A stretch of DNA of 64,000 nt from positions 536,119 through 600,118 of the forward strand of contig CAVOZW010000027.1 in NCBI GenBank assembly GCA_963701385.1. The letters run 5' to 3'. A model generated the notes under the pieces. That model saw only the letters and a list, made by a program, of their open reading frames with translations, searched no databases and had not been told where the DNA came from. The stretch is from B30-G6 sp963701385. Lineage in GTDB: Bacteria > Desulfobacterota > Desulfobacteria > Desulfobacterales > B30-G6. Of this stretch, positions 8,374 to 16,672 are shown piece by piece. The position numbers and the translations under genes were made by a program. Numbering within the stretch: the stretch's first letter is position 1; each line of letters starts with the position of its first letter.

Positions 8374-9162
8374 ATGGACATGGCTGCCATTTTAAAGGAT
8401 TTTGCTTTTTCAAAATACGAATCATCATGCTACCTGGCCCTGCTGGCAAAGCATCCGTCGAATGGATCCCAGTTAAGTACGTTTTCAGGTATTGCCCGAT
8501 CGAGAATATATGATGTTCTTCGCGGACTCGCTAAAAAGAAGCTTGTTTTTGAAATCGAGAAGGGGCTGTATGTGCCATTGCCTTTTGAGGAATTGAAAAA
8601 GCGTCTTCGGGGCCAATTCGAGTCAAATTTAAAAATTCTGGATGAACAGCTCGACGCAATGGCTGAGCAGTCCAGTTTTGAATACCTGTTTACCCTCAAC
8701 GGTGTGGACGAAGTCATTGCCAAAGCAAAGGATATCATCAACTCCGCCACCCAAGAACTCTACTTGCGTCTTTTCCCCGACACATGGAAGCGCCTGCGGA
8801 AAACTATCGAACGGGCGGTTCAACGGGGAGTCGTCATCCGTTTTATTTCCATGGGGCCCATGCCCTTTGCTTACGATATTCAGGTTTTTCACCCGGATGT
8901 TGAACATATTATGAACAGACTCGGCGGTGAATCCATAGACATCATCGCCGACAAGTCCGAAGCGATCGCCGGCATATTCGAAACAGGCAATCTGAACCGT
9001 TCGCCCTTCATCTGGACCCGAAACCACTGGTTTGTCATTGCCAATCGCGACAGCCTTCGGCATGACTTTTATCACTATTTATTGAACAAGCTTTACGAGC
9101 AGGGGGAATCTCTTTCGACACGTGACAAACAAATATACGCTTTTATCAAGGCTGACGACTAA
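8374..9162 (+). CDS. TrmB-family transcriptional regulator
   Basis: This is a 262-residue DNA-binding regulator. Residues 1-70 form a winged helix-turn-helix of the TrmB type (KYESSCYLALLAKHPSNGSQ, then GIARSRIYDVLRGLAKKKLV). A short helical linker follows (about 75-110), and then a C-terminal phospholipase-D-like sensor region (DIINSATQELYLRLFPDTW; RAVQRGVVIRFISMG). Such C-terminal domains usually sense small metabolites; the ligand here is unknown. GAAGGGAA precedes the ATG. The gene is divergent from the ornithine-aminotransferase-like gene, and the two share a pair of near-identical operators, so it probably controls that gene and itself. It overlaps the decarboxylase gene by 4 bp tail to tail. 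Confidence 0.85.
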   Translation: MDMAAILKDFAFSKYESSCYLALLAKHPSNGSQLSTFSGIARSRIYDVLRGLAKKKLVFEIEKGLYVPLPFEELKKRLRGQFESNLKILDEQLDAMAEQSSFEYLFTLNGVDEVIAKAKDIINSATQELYLRLFPDTWKRLRKTIERAVQRGVVIRFISMGPMPFAYDIQVFHPDVEHIMNRLGGESIDIIADKSEAIAGIFETGNLNRSPFIWTRNHWFVIANRDSLRHDFYHYLLNKLYEQGESLSTRDKQIYAFIKADD

Positions 9163-10466
9163 TTGATCGTATGCACGGTCGGCAATGGTTTGATAAACTG
9201 TTGCTTCAGGCTGTAGGTGTAAGCCCCCTGGGTCGGAATCATCAAAATATCGCCCGCTTCAATATTCTCGCCGAAATACATATAACCCCAGATGTCATGG
9301 GGCGTGCACAAGGAACCTAGAACAAGACACGGTTTTTCATCAAGGGAGGGGCGCGTCAAATTGAGGATGGGAAAGTAGTCGGTTTCAAATCGCTCCCAGC
9401 CAACCGTGTTGGTTCCGGCATCGGTGATCACCATGTCTGAGGCTTTTTTGTCGACCACCGAGATAAGTAAGTGCACGGCGTCGTTGCAGATCCAGCGACC
9501 CGGCTCCAGACAAATCCGGCACTCGACGACGTCGAATAGATGTTGATGGATGGCCGCGCCGAGTTTTTCGGCAAATTCTTCAATGGGGGCTGCCGGTAAA
9601 CGGTAATGGGAATCGATGGGATCCATGTCTTGCCCCAGGGCTTCGCGGACCCTGCCCTGCAATGTACCGGCCGGCTGCAGCCATTCACCTTGGGACGGCC
9701 AGTAACCCCCGCCGATATCGACAAATTCAAGCTGGGTGTGAAATGCTGGTGGCATCTTTGCTAGGGCTGCCCCGAGGGTGCGGATAAAATCGATCTGTTT
9801 ATCCGGTGAGCGGTTCCAGCTGCAATGAAACTGCAACCCGATCAAGTTCACATGGCGACATCGAAGGGTCTGCTCCCAGAATGCCTCCAGGTCCTGGACG
9901 GGAATACCGAACTTTCGCCACAGGCCGGATGCGTTGGTGTTCAAGCGAACCCCGCAGCGGACCCTTATGTTCATCTGCGCGGCAATATTCTCCAGTCGCT
10001 TCAATTCACCAAAGCTGTCCATGAGGATCACAACCCGCTCGGCGTGGGAAACCGCAACCTGCAGCTCCTTGGTCGTTTTTCCTGGCCCGCTGAACACAAT
10101 GTCCCGGGCTTCGAGTTTCAAGGCCATCTCCAGTTCTAGCCCGCTGGAAACGTCCAGGCCAAATCCGGCCGCCAGCAGGGTCCGGGCGATGTCGGGGTGG
10201 TTGTTGCTTTTAACGGCATAAAAAAAATCCACCGACGGCAGAACCGCCTCAAAGGATTTCCTCAATTGCGCAGCCCTGGCCCTGAGAATCGACGATTCCT
10301 GAAGATATAGCGGTGCCGGGTGCTCGGATAAAATCTTTAGATAGCGATCCCGTTGGTTAAAGTAATGCGTGACAAAGGCAGACAGTTCCTCTTTCGGCAG
10401 CAGAGGGCTGTCCTGGGAAAGTGCCGACCGAAGCGCATGCTGCAACTCAGTTGCTTTGGCTGTCAT
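9159..10466 (-). CDS. Fold-type III PLP decarboxylase, LysA/ornithine-decarboxylase superfamily
   Basis: This PLP enzyme of 435 residues belongs to the alanine-racemase-fold decarboxylases. FFYAVKSNNHPDIARTLL (near residue 85) has the PLP-binding Lys. FGLDVSSGLELEMAL follows. LQFHCSWN, EFVDIGGGYW and CLEPGRWI form the phosphate-binding part. GSLCTPHDIWG (near residue 385) supplies the catalytic Cys and the Asp that reads the substrate. The family decarboxylates diaminopimelate, ornithine, lysine, arginine or carboxyspermidine, or acts on tailored amino acids in metabolite pathways. The substrate cannot be assigned. It is the last gene of a three-gene minus-strand unit with the ATP-grasp and FemAB-like genes (6-bp gap), so an amino-acid conjugate is a plausible substrate. 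The stop is TAG. Confidence 0.82.
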   Translation of the reverse strand: MTAKATELQHALRSALSQDSPLLPKEELSAFVTHYFNQRDRYLKILSEHPAPLYLQESSILRARAAQLRKSFEAVLPSVDFFYAVKSNNHPDIARTLLAAGFGLDVSSGLELEMALKLEARDIVFSGPGKTTKELQVAVSHAERVVILMDSFGELKRLENIAAQMNIRVRCGVRLNTNASGLWRKFGIPVQDLEAFWEQTLRCRHVNLIGLQFHCSWNRSPDKQIDFIRTLGAALAKMPPAFHTQLEFVDIGGGYWPSQGEWLQPAGTLQGRVREALGQDMDPIDSHYRLPAAPIEEFAEKLGAAIHQHLFDVVECRICLEPGRWICNDAVHLLISVVDKKASDMVITDAGTNTVGWERFETDYFPILNLTRPSLDEKPCLVLGSLCTPHDIWGYMYFGENIEAGDILMIPTQGAYTYSLKQQFIKPLPTVHTIN

Positions 10467-10472
10467 TAAATG

Positions 10473-11744
10473 CTATTCAACCTCCACGACCAGTTTTTCG
10501 AGCAGTTCCCGGCATTGCGCCTGCGGCTCGCTGTTAGCGTCAGGGTTAAAGATGACATGACCCAGAATCCAGGAGTCATAGTCCTTCGGAGGCATCTTGA
10601 TACGCTGTCCCGTCCTGTGCTTCAAATGAACCTCGATCACACGCTTGTCGTGTTGCAATTGCCCGGCATCGATTTTTTTCAATGTGCCTGCGGCTCTGGC
10701 ATGCAGCCGTAGTCCAATACAGGGGCAAGCATCGGGTTTTTTGTTGAGGTGCAATGGCCGTCCCTGTGAAAAATCCAATTGCAGCTTGAGGATATCCAGA
10801 TCCCAGCAGCGCCGTAACAGAAACGGCAGGCAATCGCCCCCGGGTCGCGGCGCCAATTCCAGCAAAACGATTTGGTTCTTTTGAACGATAAAATCCAACA
10901 TGCAGATGGCCCGTGCAATCCCCAGCGCTTCAGCACTTTGGGCAAGGGTCTGCAAAAAAACGCCTTCATCCATCGCGCCCGGCAATTCGGCCGCAAGCAG
11001 ATATGCAAGCGTCGTTCCGAAAGGTCCGCCAGTGGAAAGAATCTTGCGGGTCAGCCGGATGACGTTCACCTTTCCGTTTTCAAACCCAAAGTCGCAGCTG
11101 TACTCGTCACCCTCCACCAGAGCTTCGGCCAGTATCACGGGATCATCGCCAAAAAATGATTTGTAAAGACGGTTTTCCCGTCGCTGTGTCAGCCCATGCC
11201 GGATATCGTGAAATCGCTGCTCACAGGTCCGGGCATCTTCACAGCCAAAGATGAGTTCACTGCCGCTGCCACTTAGCGGCTTTAACACACAGGCACCCTC
11301 CAGTTCGCGGAAAAAATCAACGGCCTCACCGGCCGATCGTATTTGTTTAACCCGCGGAATATTCAGGCCTTGCATTTGCCAAAGGGTTTTTGAGAGGTAT
11401 TTGTCACGGCAGTTTTTGACGGCCTGAACAGACGGATAGGACAACCCAAATTCCCGGGCCAGAAAAGCGGCCAGTTCCATGGATTCACAATCGAAGCAGG
11501 CCACCCCAACCAGCTGCAGCCCTTCAGCGTGAAGGTGCGTTCGCAGCATTCGGTGGGCCAGCCTGAAATCGGAAAGATTGCACAGGATTTCTTCGCCGGG
11601 TGCCGGACTAGACTCTCGAGCTTTTGCGCGCACATCGGGCTCGGTTATAAACAGGGCACCCTGGGGACTGCTGTTCCGAATCCAGTCGATGTAGTCTGAG
11701 GTTGTACCGACGACCAAAACTCTAGTGTTAGACGGCACAAGCAA
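10473..11744 (-). CDS. ATP-grasp ligase of unknown substrate
   Basis: This is a predicted ATP-dependent carboxylate-amine ligase of 423 residues. The N-terminal 110 residues are Rossmann-like (TRVLVVGTTSDYIDWI). The ATP-grasp fold follows: NCRDKYLSKTLWQMQGLNIP, then ACVLKPLSGSGSELIFG (ATP-binding Lys and Gly-rich loop), EALVEGDEYSCDFGFENG, and the metal-binding LLELAPRPGGDCLPFLL near residue 305. Members of this group make peptide-like or amino-acid conjugates through an acyl-phosphate. The gene overlaps the upstream FemAB-like gene by 17 bp and is followed 6 bp later by the decarboxylase, so the three proteins are probably translationally coupled. PylC was considered and rejected because no other pyl gene is adjacent and the length and N-terminus do not fit. 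The stop is TAG. Confidence 0.82.
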   Translation of the reverse strand: MLVPSNTRVLVVGTTSDYIDWIRNSSPQGALFITEPDVRAKARESSPAPGEEILCNLSDFRLAHRMLRTHLHAEGLQLVGVACFDCESMELAAFLAREFGLSYPSVQAVKNCRDKYLSKTLWQMQGLNIPRVKQIRSAGEAVDFFRELEGACVLKPLSGSGSELIFGCEDARTCEQRFHDIRHGLTQRRENRLYKSFFGDDPVILAEALVEGDEYSCDFGFENGKVNVIRLTRKILSTGGPFGTTLAYLLAAELPGAMDEGVFLQTLAQSAEALGIARAICMLDFIVQKNQIVLLELAPRPGGDCLPFLLRRCWDLDILKLQLDFSQGRPLHLNKKPDACPCIGLRLHARAAGTLKKIDAGQLQHDKRVIEVHLKHRTGQRIKMPPKDYDSWILGHVIFNPDANSEPQAQCRELLEKLVVEVE

Positions 11745-12699
11745 CCCTCAAATCGTCCTCGGCCTCCTGCCAGCCAACCTCTATAAACGGCAGATTGCTG
11801 ATCTTGTACAAGGGGCGGGCGCTCAAGTGAAATCTATTTTTCCAGTTAAACTCCCCGCACAGAAAGTCGACGACCTTGAACCGCTGCTGACAGGCCCAAT
11901 CAATATGATGGAAATTAATCAGTTTGGCAACACCGGGAAAATCCGAATGGGTGCCCCCGGCAAGAACCGTATAGGTCCGGTTCCAGACAGCACCGACATC
12001 CACGGCAGCCAGTTGGCCGCGGATTAGCACGCTTGTCACGCGTAGCATGTTGTTGGCGTTCAGCCAGGCCATCAGGTTCTCGAAGGCCTTGAGAAAACGG
12101 GTATCTTCGAAGTAGGACATCTCCTTGAAGTTCTCCAGATTCATGCGAAACAAATGGGCCACGTCATCGAAACAGTCATACCGGTAAGATACACCCCCGT
12201 CGGTCAAGCGTTTCAGTTCACTGCGTATTTTCTTGCGTGACTTTCCCGAAAAAGCCTGCATGTAGGTTTGAAAGTTGTAATCATATTGCTGTGGGTAAAA
12301 CAGATACCCGATCTCGTCAATTACGGCCGAAGAGCCACCCGCCAGATGGCGATCGGCGGTGAGATAACGGATCTTGGCCGTCGTCGGAATATGATTGACC
12401 AACGCACGGAATACTTCCGGATCACTGGCCAGAATTTTATTTTGCTCCAACCAGGTTTTTCCATGCCACACCTCTCCGGGAAAATGCCCGAAGCATTGTT
12501 CCTCATCAATCCAGCTCAACGCCAGCATTCCACGAAATTTATGATTTTCCCTGGCTACCATAAAATAGGGGTCACGATTGAACTGCGATTGAAAGCAGTT
12601 ACGCACGGGCCACAGATCAAACAGACTTTCCTGCGGCCAGTGGCGCTGCCAGATCCGCCGCGCGTCTTCAAGGTCATTGTATACATCAACATTGAGCAT
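11728..12699 (-). CDS. FemAB/GNAT-like (BioF2-type) acyltransferase
   Basis: This 323-residue protein looks like the peptidyltransferase or acetyltransferase-like proteins of the FemAB/BioF2 group. The central part (QQYDYNFQTYMQAFSGKSRK, then IRSELKRL) matches the segment where such proteins contact a carrier or tRNA. The C-terminal half has the GNAT-like core (RVTSVLIRGQLAAVDVGAVW; YTVLAGGTHSDFPGVAKLIN; VDFLCGEFNWKNRFHL). It probably transfers an aminoacyl or acyl group to an amine; donor and acceptor are unknown. The start at 12699 is chosen because AGGAGA sits 8 bases upstream; an in-frame ATG at 12741 lacks such a site. It is the first gene of the unit, behind a -24/-12 promoter. Confidence 0.7.
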   Translation of the reverse strand: MLNVDVYNDLEDARRIWQRHWPQESLFDLWPVRNCFQSQFNRDPYFMVARENHKFRGMLALSWIDEEQCFGHFPGEVWHGKTWLEQNKILASDPEVFRALVNHIPTTAKIRYLTADRHLAGGSSAVIDEIGYLFYPQQYDYNFQTYMQAFSGKSRKKIRSELKRLTDGGVSYRYDCFDDVAHLFRMNLENFKEMSYFEDTRFLKAFENLMAWLNANNMLRVTSVLIRGQLAAVDVGAVWNRTYTVLAGGTHSDFPGVAKLINFHHIDWACQQRFKVVDFLCGEFNWKNRFHLSARPLYKISNLPFIEVGWQEAEDDLRVACAV

Positions 12700-12774
12700 C
12701 TTTTCTCTCCTGTCCAGACCCATCCATGGTTTGCATGCCATCTGATACGGGCGTACCCGTTTTGATACCCAGAT

Positions 12775-12790
12775 AGCATGTTTCGTGCCA
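12775..12790 (-). promoter_or_regulatory. Sigma-54 (-24/-12) promoter of the acyltransferase-ligase-decarboxylase unit
   Basis: The minus strand reads TGGCACGAAACATGCT. The -24 element TGGCACG is consensus. The -12 element ATGCT differs from TTGCW by one base. The GG and GC doublets are 10 bases apart, as required. It lies 76-91 bases before the ATG at 12699. A sigma-54 activator gene is divergent from it, which strongly supports the call. Confidence 0.7.
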
Positions 12791-12907
12791 AAGAGCTATT
12801 TTAGGCATAAGATGCTCATATCTTTATTGAATCACTATTGATTGCCCCACGTTTCAGCACAAATTTCATCATGATAAATGCAAGAAAATACCGATTTTTG
12901 TTGATTT

Positions 12908-12923
12908 CGGTAAATGAATACCG
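12908..12923. promoter_or_regulatory. Candidate enhancer/operator site A
   Basis: CGGTAAATGAATACCG is a perfect inverted repeat (CGGTA, 6-base spacer, TACCG). It lies about 120 bp upstream of the -24/-12 promoter at 12775-12790, a normal distance for a sigma-54 activator enhancer. An additional half-site TACCG occurs at 12889-12893. Confidence 0.6.
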
Positions 12924-13095
12924 TAATTAAAGAAGATTCGCATGGCAATTCGGTTCACAGGGCCGTGCGACGACACTTTTTTGCGATCAGTGATCATTTT
13001 AGACGATATTTTATACTATTTTTTATTATGTTGCACTCAAAGTCCATCATCGAAAACATCAAAACCGCATTCACGCCAACTGCATGCTAGAATTC

Positions 13096-13111
13096 CGGTA
13101 AAAAAATACCG
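13096..13111. promoter_or_regulatory. Candidate enhancer/operator site B
   Basis: CGGTAAAAAAATACCG repeats the CGGTA-N6-TACCG layout of site A. It ends 15 bases before the ATG of the sigma-54 activator at 13127, where binding could also repress that gene. Two copies with identical spacing in one intergenic region favour a real binding motif. Confidence 0.6.
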
Positions 13112-13126
13112 AAATGGAGAGACAAT

Positions 13127-14548
13127 ATGCTGATTCGGGTTGGCCTAAGCGTAAAAGGCAAAGGCATGCAAACCTATCTGGAAGAGGCCCTTTTTGCCTC
13201 CGATGTCAGGGTCGAGTCATTCGGTCACCTGCGGTCGGCCTGGCAAAAAGTGGTTCGCAGTGGGTGTGATGTCATCGTCATCAGCGAGGCACTCATTCCC
13301 CGCCCAACCGATAACGGCATTGCCATGTTGAATGAATTGCCCGAAAACCCCACCAGCGTCATTATCCATGGAAGTGATTCAGCCGAAGAACATGCCCAGC
13401 TGGCAGCCGCCGGTGCCGATGTGGTTCTTTTCGCAGGCATTTCCCCCAAAAGCATGCTGGAAGTTCTGGAAACGACACTGGAATCACGTCGCCAATTCAT
13501 CCGTATGAAACGCTTTGAAAGAAGGGGGCTGGCCGAACCTAAAATTGCCGACTTTGTCTCCGAAAGCCATGTCATGCAACTCTTTATGGAAGAAGTTCGT
13601 CAGATAATTCCGAGCGACTCTCCAATTCTGCTATTGGGGGAAACCGGGGTCGGAAAAGAACATCTGGCCAAAGCCATCCACGCCGAAAGCCCGCGTTCTG
13701 CCGGACCGTTCATTTCGATCAACCTGGCGGGCGTGCCGGAACAATTGCTTGAGAGCGAGCTCTTCGGACATGAACAGGGCGCGTTTACAGGGGCCATCCG
13801 CTATCGCCGCGGGGCATTTGAACTGGCCCACGGCGGAACGATTTTTTTGGATGAAATCGGCGATATGCCGTTACACCTGCAGGCCAAGTTGCTGCGTGTC
13901 CTGCAAAATTATGAGATAAAGCCGGTGGGCGGCGAAAATACACTGGAACTGGATGTGCGCGTCATTGCAGCAACCAACAAGAAGATAGAAGCTGAAATCG
14001 CTCGCGGTAATTTTAGACAGGATCTTTATTACCGTCTCAGTGTTTTGATGCAGACCATCCCCCCGTTGCGAAATCGCAGGGAAGACATTCCAACATTGGT
14101 TAGACGTTTTATCGCTTACTACCGCTATAAAATCGGACGGGAGATCAACGGAATTTCCGACCAGGCCCTTCGGTCCCTCTGCGGCTATGATTGGCCTGGC
14201 AATGTCCGTGAACTGATGAACGTCATCGAACGCGCCATCCTGCTGTGCAAAACCGACGCCATCAGCATCGTGGAGTTGCCGCATGTTTTTCACGATGATG
14301 TTTCCGCTTCCGATGGCAAAGCGCCCGGAATCCATTTCGAAAGCGACGCATGGACGGACAAGACCCTGCCGGAGGTGCAGAAAGACATCATGAATCAGGT
14401 CGAGAAGCTCTATCTTCAGCAAGTGCTCAAAAAGACCCATGGACGCGTGAATCAAGCCGCCCGAATTGCCGGCGTTCATCCCAGGGGACTATTTAACAAG
14501 ATGAAGCAGTTAGGACTTCGCAAAGAAGATTTTAAAGACCGGCACTGA
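13127..14548 (+). CDS. Sigma-54 activator with degenerate receiver domain
   Basis: This enhancer-binding regulator has 473 residues. Residues 1-125 look like a receiver fold, but the strand that normally ends in the phosphorylated Asp reads DVIVISEALIP, so the acceptor Asp is missing. The AAA+ domain (about 145-380) has Walker A GETGVGKEHLAKAIH, the sigma-54 contact loop GAFTGA, Walker B GTIFLDEIGDMP, and the RQDLYYRLSVL and GNVRELMN motifs. The C-terminal Fis-type helix-turn-helix (VNQAARIAGVHPRGLFNKMK) binds DNA. It probably drives the divergent acyltransferase-ligase-decarboxylase unit through the -24/-12 promoter at 12775-12790, binding the CGGTA-N6-TACCG sites. Control by phosphorylation looks unlikely; a ligand or partner protein is more probable. 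The stop is TGA. Confidence 0.93.
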   Translation: MLIRVGLSVKGKGMQTYLEEALFASDVRVESFGHLRSAWQKVVRSGCDVIVISEALIPRPTDNGIAMLNELPENPTSVIIHGSDSAEEHAQLAAAGADVVLFAGISPKSMLEVLETTLESRRQFIRMKRFERRGLAEPKIADFVSESHVMQLFMEEVRQIIPSDSPILLLGETGVGKEHLAKAIHAESPRSAGPFISINLAGVPEQLLESELFGHEQGAFTGAIRYRRGAFELAHGGTIFLDEIGDMPLHLQAKLLRVLQNYEIKPVGGENTLELDVRVIAATNKKIEAEIARGNFRQDLYYRLSVLMQTIPPLRNRREDIPTLVRRFIAYYRYKIGREINGISDQALRSLCGYDWPGNVRELMNVIERAILLCKTDAISIVELPHVFHDDVSASDGKAPGIHFESDAWTDKTLPEVQKDIMNQVEKLYLQQVLKKTHGRVNQAARIAGVHPRGLFNKMKQLGLRKEDFKDRH

Positions 14549-14637
14549 GCGCTTGATATGTGTGCGGCATTTTACACTTACGCCCAATTAAAATATCCTG
14601 GGCAAGAAGAAAAATCAGGAGGAAAACGAAGACCACT

Positions 14638-15225
14638 ATGTTTATTCCCTTACGTTATCAAGTTTCTGAATACGATTGTGTCCCCACAGCGTTTATCAAT
14701 GCCATAAACTATCTTTTTGAGCGACATGAAATCCCTCCCATGGTTATTCGCCATATATATCTTTACAGCCTCGATACGGTAGGAAAAAATGCAAGATTCG
14801 GTATCTGTGGTACCAGCAGATATGCCGTTAAATTACTTGGCAACTGGCTGAACTCCTACAAGATGAAAAAATTTTCCGTGGCAACGGAATTTATTGAGGA
14901 AGGCGAGGTGCATCTGCAAAAAGGAAGCCGCATCCATACCTGCCTCGAGGATGGCGGCATTGCGCTATGCAATATTATTTTGAGCAAGCGGGAACAGCAC
15001 TATCTCATGCTCATCAAGATCGCGGACGATTGGGTCTATTGTTTCGATTCCTATAAAAGAGTTTTCTTGCACGGTATGAAAGACCTTGTCTCTATTCTGC
15101 CCTCTGAAAATGAACGGTCTCCCAATTTAAAGATCAGAACCCAATGGATGGATCAAGAAGCAGGACAGCGCTTTTGCTTAGGTCCTGTTCATTGTCGGGA
15201 ATGCCTCTTGATATGGAGAAATTGA
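14638..15225 (+). CDS. Papain/C39-like cysteine peptidase or acyltransferase
   Basis: This 195-residue protein has a Cys-His-Asp arrangement of the peptidase C39/BtrH-like group: Cys14 in VSEYDCVPTAFINAINYLF, His121 in REQHYLMLIK, and Asp137 in YCFDSYK. No signal peptide or membrane segment is visible, so it acts in the cytoplasm. Enzymes of this fold cleave leader peptides or transfer acyl groups between thioester and amine. Which of these applies is not evident. Start ATG 14638 is chosen because AGGAGG lies upstream (14617-14622) and the protein's conserved part begins at once; a longer frame from 14560 has no homologous-looking N-terminus. It follows the sigma-54 activator by 89 bp and may be part of the same system as the ligase cluster. 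Confidence 0.6.
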   Translation: MFIPLRYQVSEYDCVPTAFINAINYLFERHEIPPMVIRHIYLYSLDTVGKNARFGICGTSRYAVKLLGNWLNSYKMKKFSVATEFIEEGEVHLQKGSRIHTCLEDGGIALCNIILSKREQHYLMLIKIADDWVYCFDSYKRVFLHGMKDLVSILPSENERSPNLKIRTQWMDQEAGQRFCLGPVHCRECLLIWRN

Positions 15226-15355
15226 ACCGCAACAGCGAGCGCATTCCCCGTGGGTTCTGCCGCTCGGCAGGGCTTCCACATTGCCGAACCGCTTGTTGTT
15301 GCCCTCAATAATCAATGCATGCTTGGATTTAAGATGTCAAAACGAAAAAATCTTT

Positions 15356-16579
15356 TTAGCGCATCGGTTCTTCAACAATTTCGTCCACAGTGATGCTCAG
15401 CTTGGCGAGCTCCTTGAAACAATAAGCGCGCGCATCCACATCGAGCTGCTCCGGAACGAACAAGCCCGGTTCGGCAAAAACATTCTCCACCAACATTTTT
15501 ACAAAGACAGCAGCGCACTGACCCGTCAGATAGGCTTCGTGGCTCAGGTGTGACAATGTAAAACTTTCCACCAGCCCCGGTGCATTGACATAAGAATCGA
15601 TTCTCATGCGCTTTCCTCGCTTAGTACCTTTAACCCGGACGAGAAAGGCGGCCTCTTCCGTGAGCACGCCTTGATCGATGATGGCTTTGATTTCATCAGG
15701 ATACTTGGGAGCGGGCGGGCACAAGTCAAGTACCAGATCCATGGGTATGATCGTAGCATCTTTGACGGTTCGCGGTTCACTGGAGAGCAATCCCATCTGA
15801 TACAGCAATTCAGAAAGCTCGACGCCGGATCCGCCGTATTTGAATTCAACGTTCTTGACGCCTTTGAGCACCTTGTCGGCCAATAAACCCATGCTGACGG
15901 GCTCGTCATGCTCATGGTCCACCAGTCGCACTTCATGGTCGATGCCTTTGAGTTTCATCATCACGGGCCTGCTGAAAGGCTTGTCCACCAAGTGCATTCC
16001 GTTCTCGTATCGAAACGTTTTGTAGGCCATGTCGCCGAAGGCCACTTCCGGCGACCACCAGAATGGCGTAAAGCGTTCCGTTTTCAGCCCCTCGTATACG
16101 CAGATGCTGATGGTATCACAGGTGTCCAGCTTGTCGACCGATTCCCGGGTAATGACATTGGCAAGTCCTGGGGACGATCCGCATCCGACAAGTGCGCTAA
16201 GCCCTTTTGCCCTGAATTTTTCATGCCATTCGGAAAAAAGCAGTTGGTAGCTTTCTACAAAACCGATGGCTTCCATGGGGCCGGCCATGTCAAAATAAGC
16301 GGCATTCACGGCCAGCGCTGCTTTCATGATGATCAGATTGAACACCAATGGTAAGCCATTGACGATCAGGTCACATCCTTGGGCAACCTGGATCAAACGG
16401 TTCTCATCGCTTGCATCGAGTTGGAGCGCCGTGGCCTTGCTCAGTGTGCTTTTCAGTTCTTCGGCGGCCTTTTTATCGTAATCCGCACAGATGATTTCCG
16501 ATACCTCAGGATGTTCGTCCATTCGTTTGGCTATGGTACTCCCCTGGGCACCAACGCCCACCACAAGAATTTTTTTCAT
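15356..16579 (-). CDS. Saccharopine-dehydrogenase-family oxidoreductase (copy 1)
   Basis: This NAD(P)-dependent enzyme has 407 residues. The N-terminal Rossmann motif is VVGVGAQGSTIAKRM, followed by the acidic ribose-binding strand ICADYD. The C-terminal catalytic part follows (LVGCGSSPGLANVITR; FWWSPEVAFGDMAYK; LVDHEHDEPVSMG; YVNAPGLVESF). The family reduces or oxidises imine or secondary-amine adducts of amino acids, as in saccharopine or carboxyspermidine metabolism. The substrate is unknown. Copy 3 at 39031 shares the FWWSPE, DHEHxEPV and PGL segments closely; copy 2 at 29624 is more distant. AAAGGAGA precedes the ATG. It is divergent from an Lrp/AsnC gene, with a perfect palindrome over the two -35 regions. 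The stop is TAA. Confidence 0.82.
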   Translation of the reverse strand: MKKILVVGVGAQGSTIAKRMDEHPEVSEIICADYDKKAAEELKSTLSKATALQLDASDENRLIQVAQGCDLIVNGLPLVFNLIIMKAALAVNAAYFDMAGPMEAIGFVESYQLLFSEWHEKFRAKGLSALVGCGSSPGLANVITRESVDKLDTCDTISICVYEGLKTERFTPFWWSPEVAFGDMAYKTFRYENGMHLVDKPFSRPVMMKLKGIDHEVRLVDHEHDEPVSMGLLADKVLKGVKNVEFKYGGSGVELSELLYQMGLLSSEPRTVKDATIIPMDLVLDLCPPAPKYPDEIKAIIDQGVLTEEAAFLVRVKGTKRGKRMRIDSYVNAPGLVESFTLSHLSHEAYLTGQCAAVFVKMLVENVFAEPGLFVPEQLDVDARAYCFKELAKLSITVDEIVEEPMR

Positions 16580-16672
16580 ACGTTCTCCTTTCTCGTTAAC
16601 TCAGAACACTTTAAAAAATTTTCGCCAGCGTTGCATCGAACCTGGCGATGATGGTATCGATCGTTGCCGCTA

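Noticed and set aside
10473..11744. ATP-grasp protein as PylC of pyrrolysine synthesis
   Set aside because: No pylB, pylD, pylS or tRNA-Pyl is adjacent; its operon partners are an acyltransferase and a PLP decarboxylase, and length and N-terminus do not suit PylC.
12942..13133. A 63-codon plus-strand frame between the two sigma-54 elements
   Set aside because: It has no ribosome site, no family-like sequence, and overlaps the operator and the start of the sigma-54 activator.
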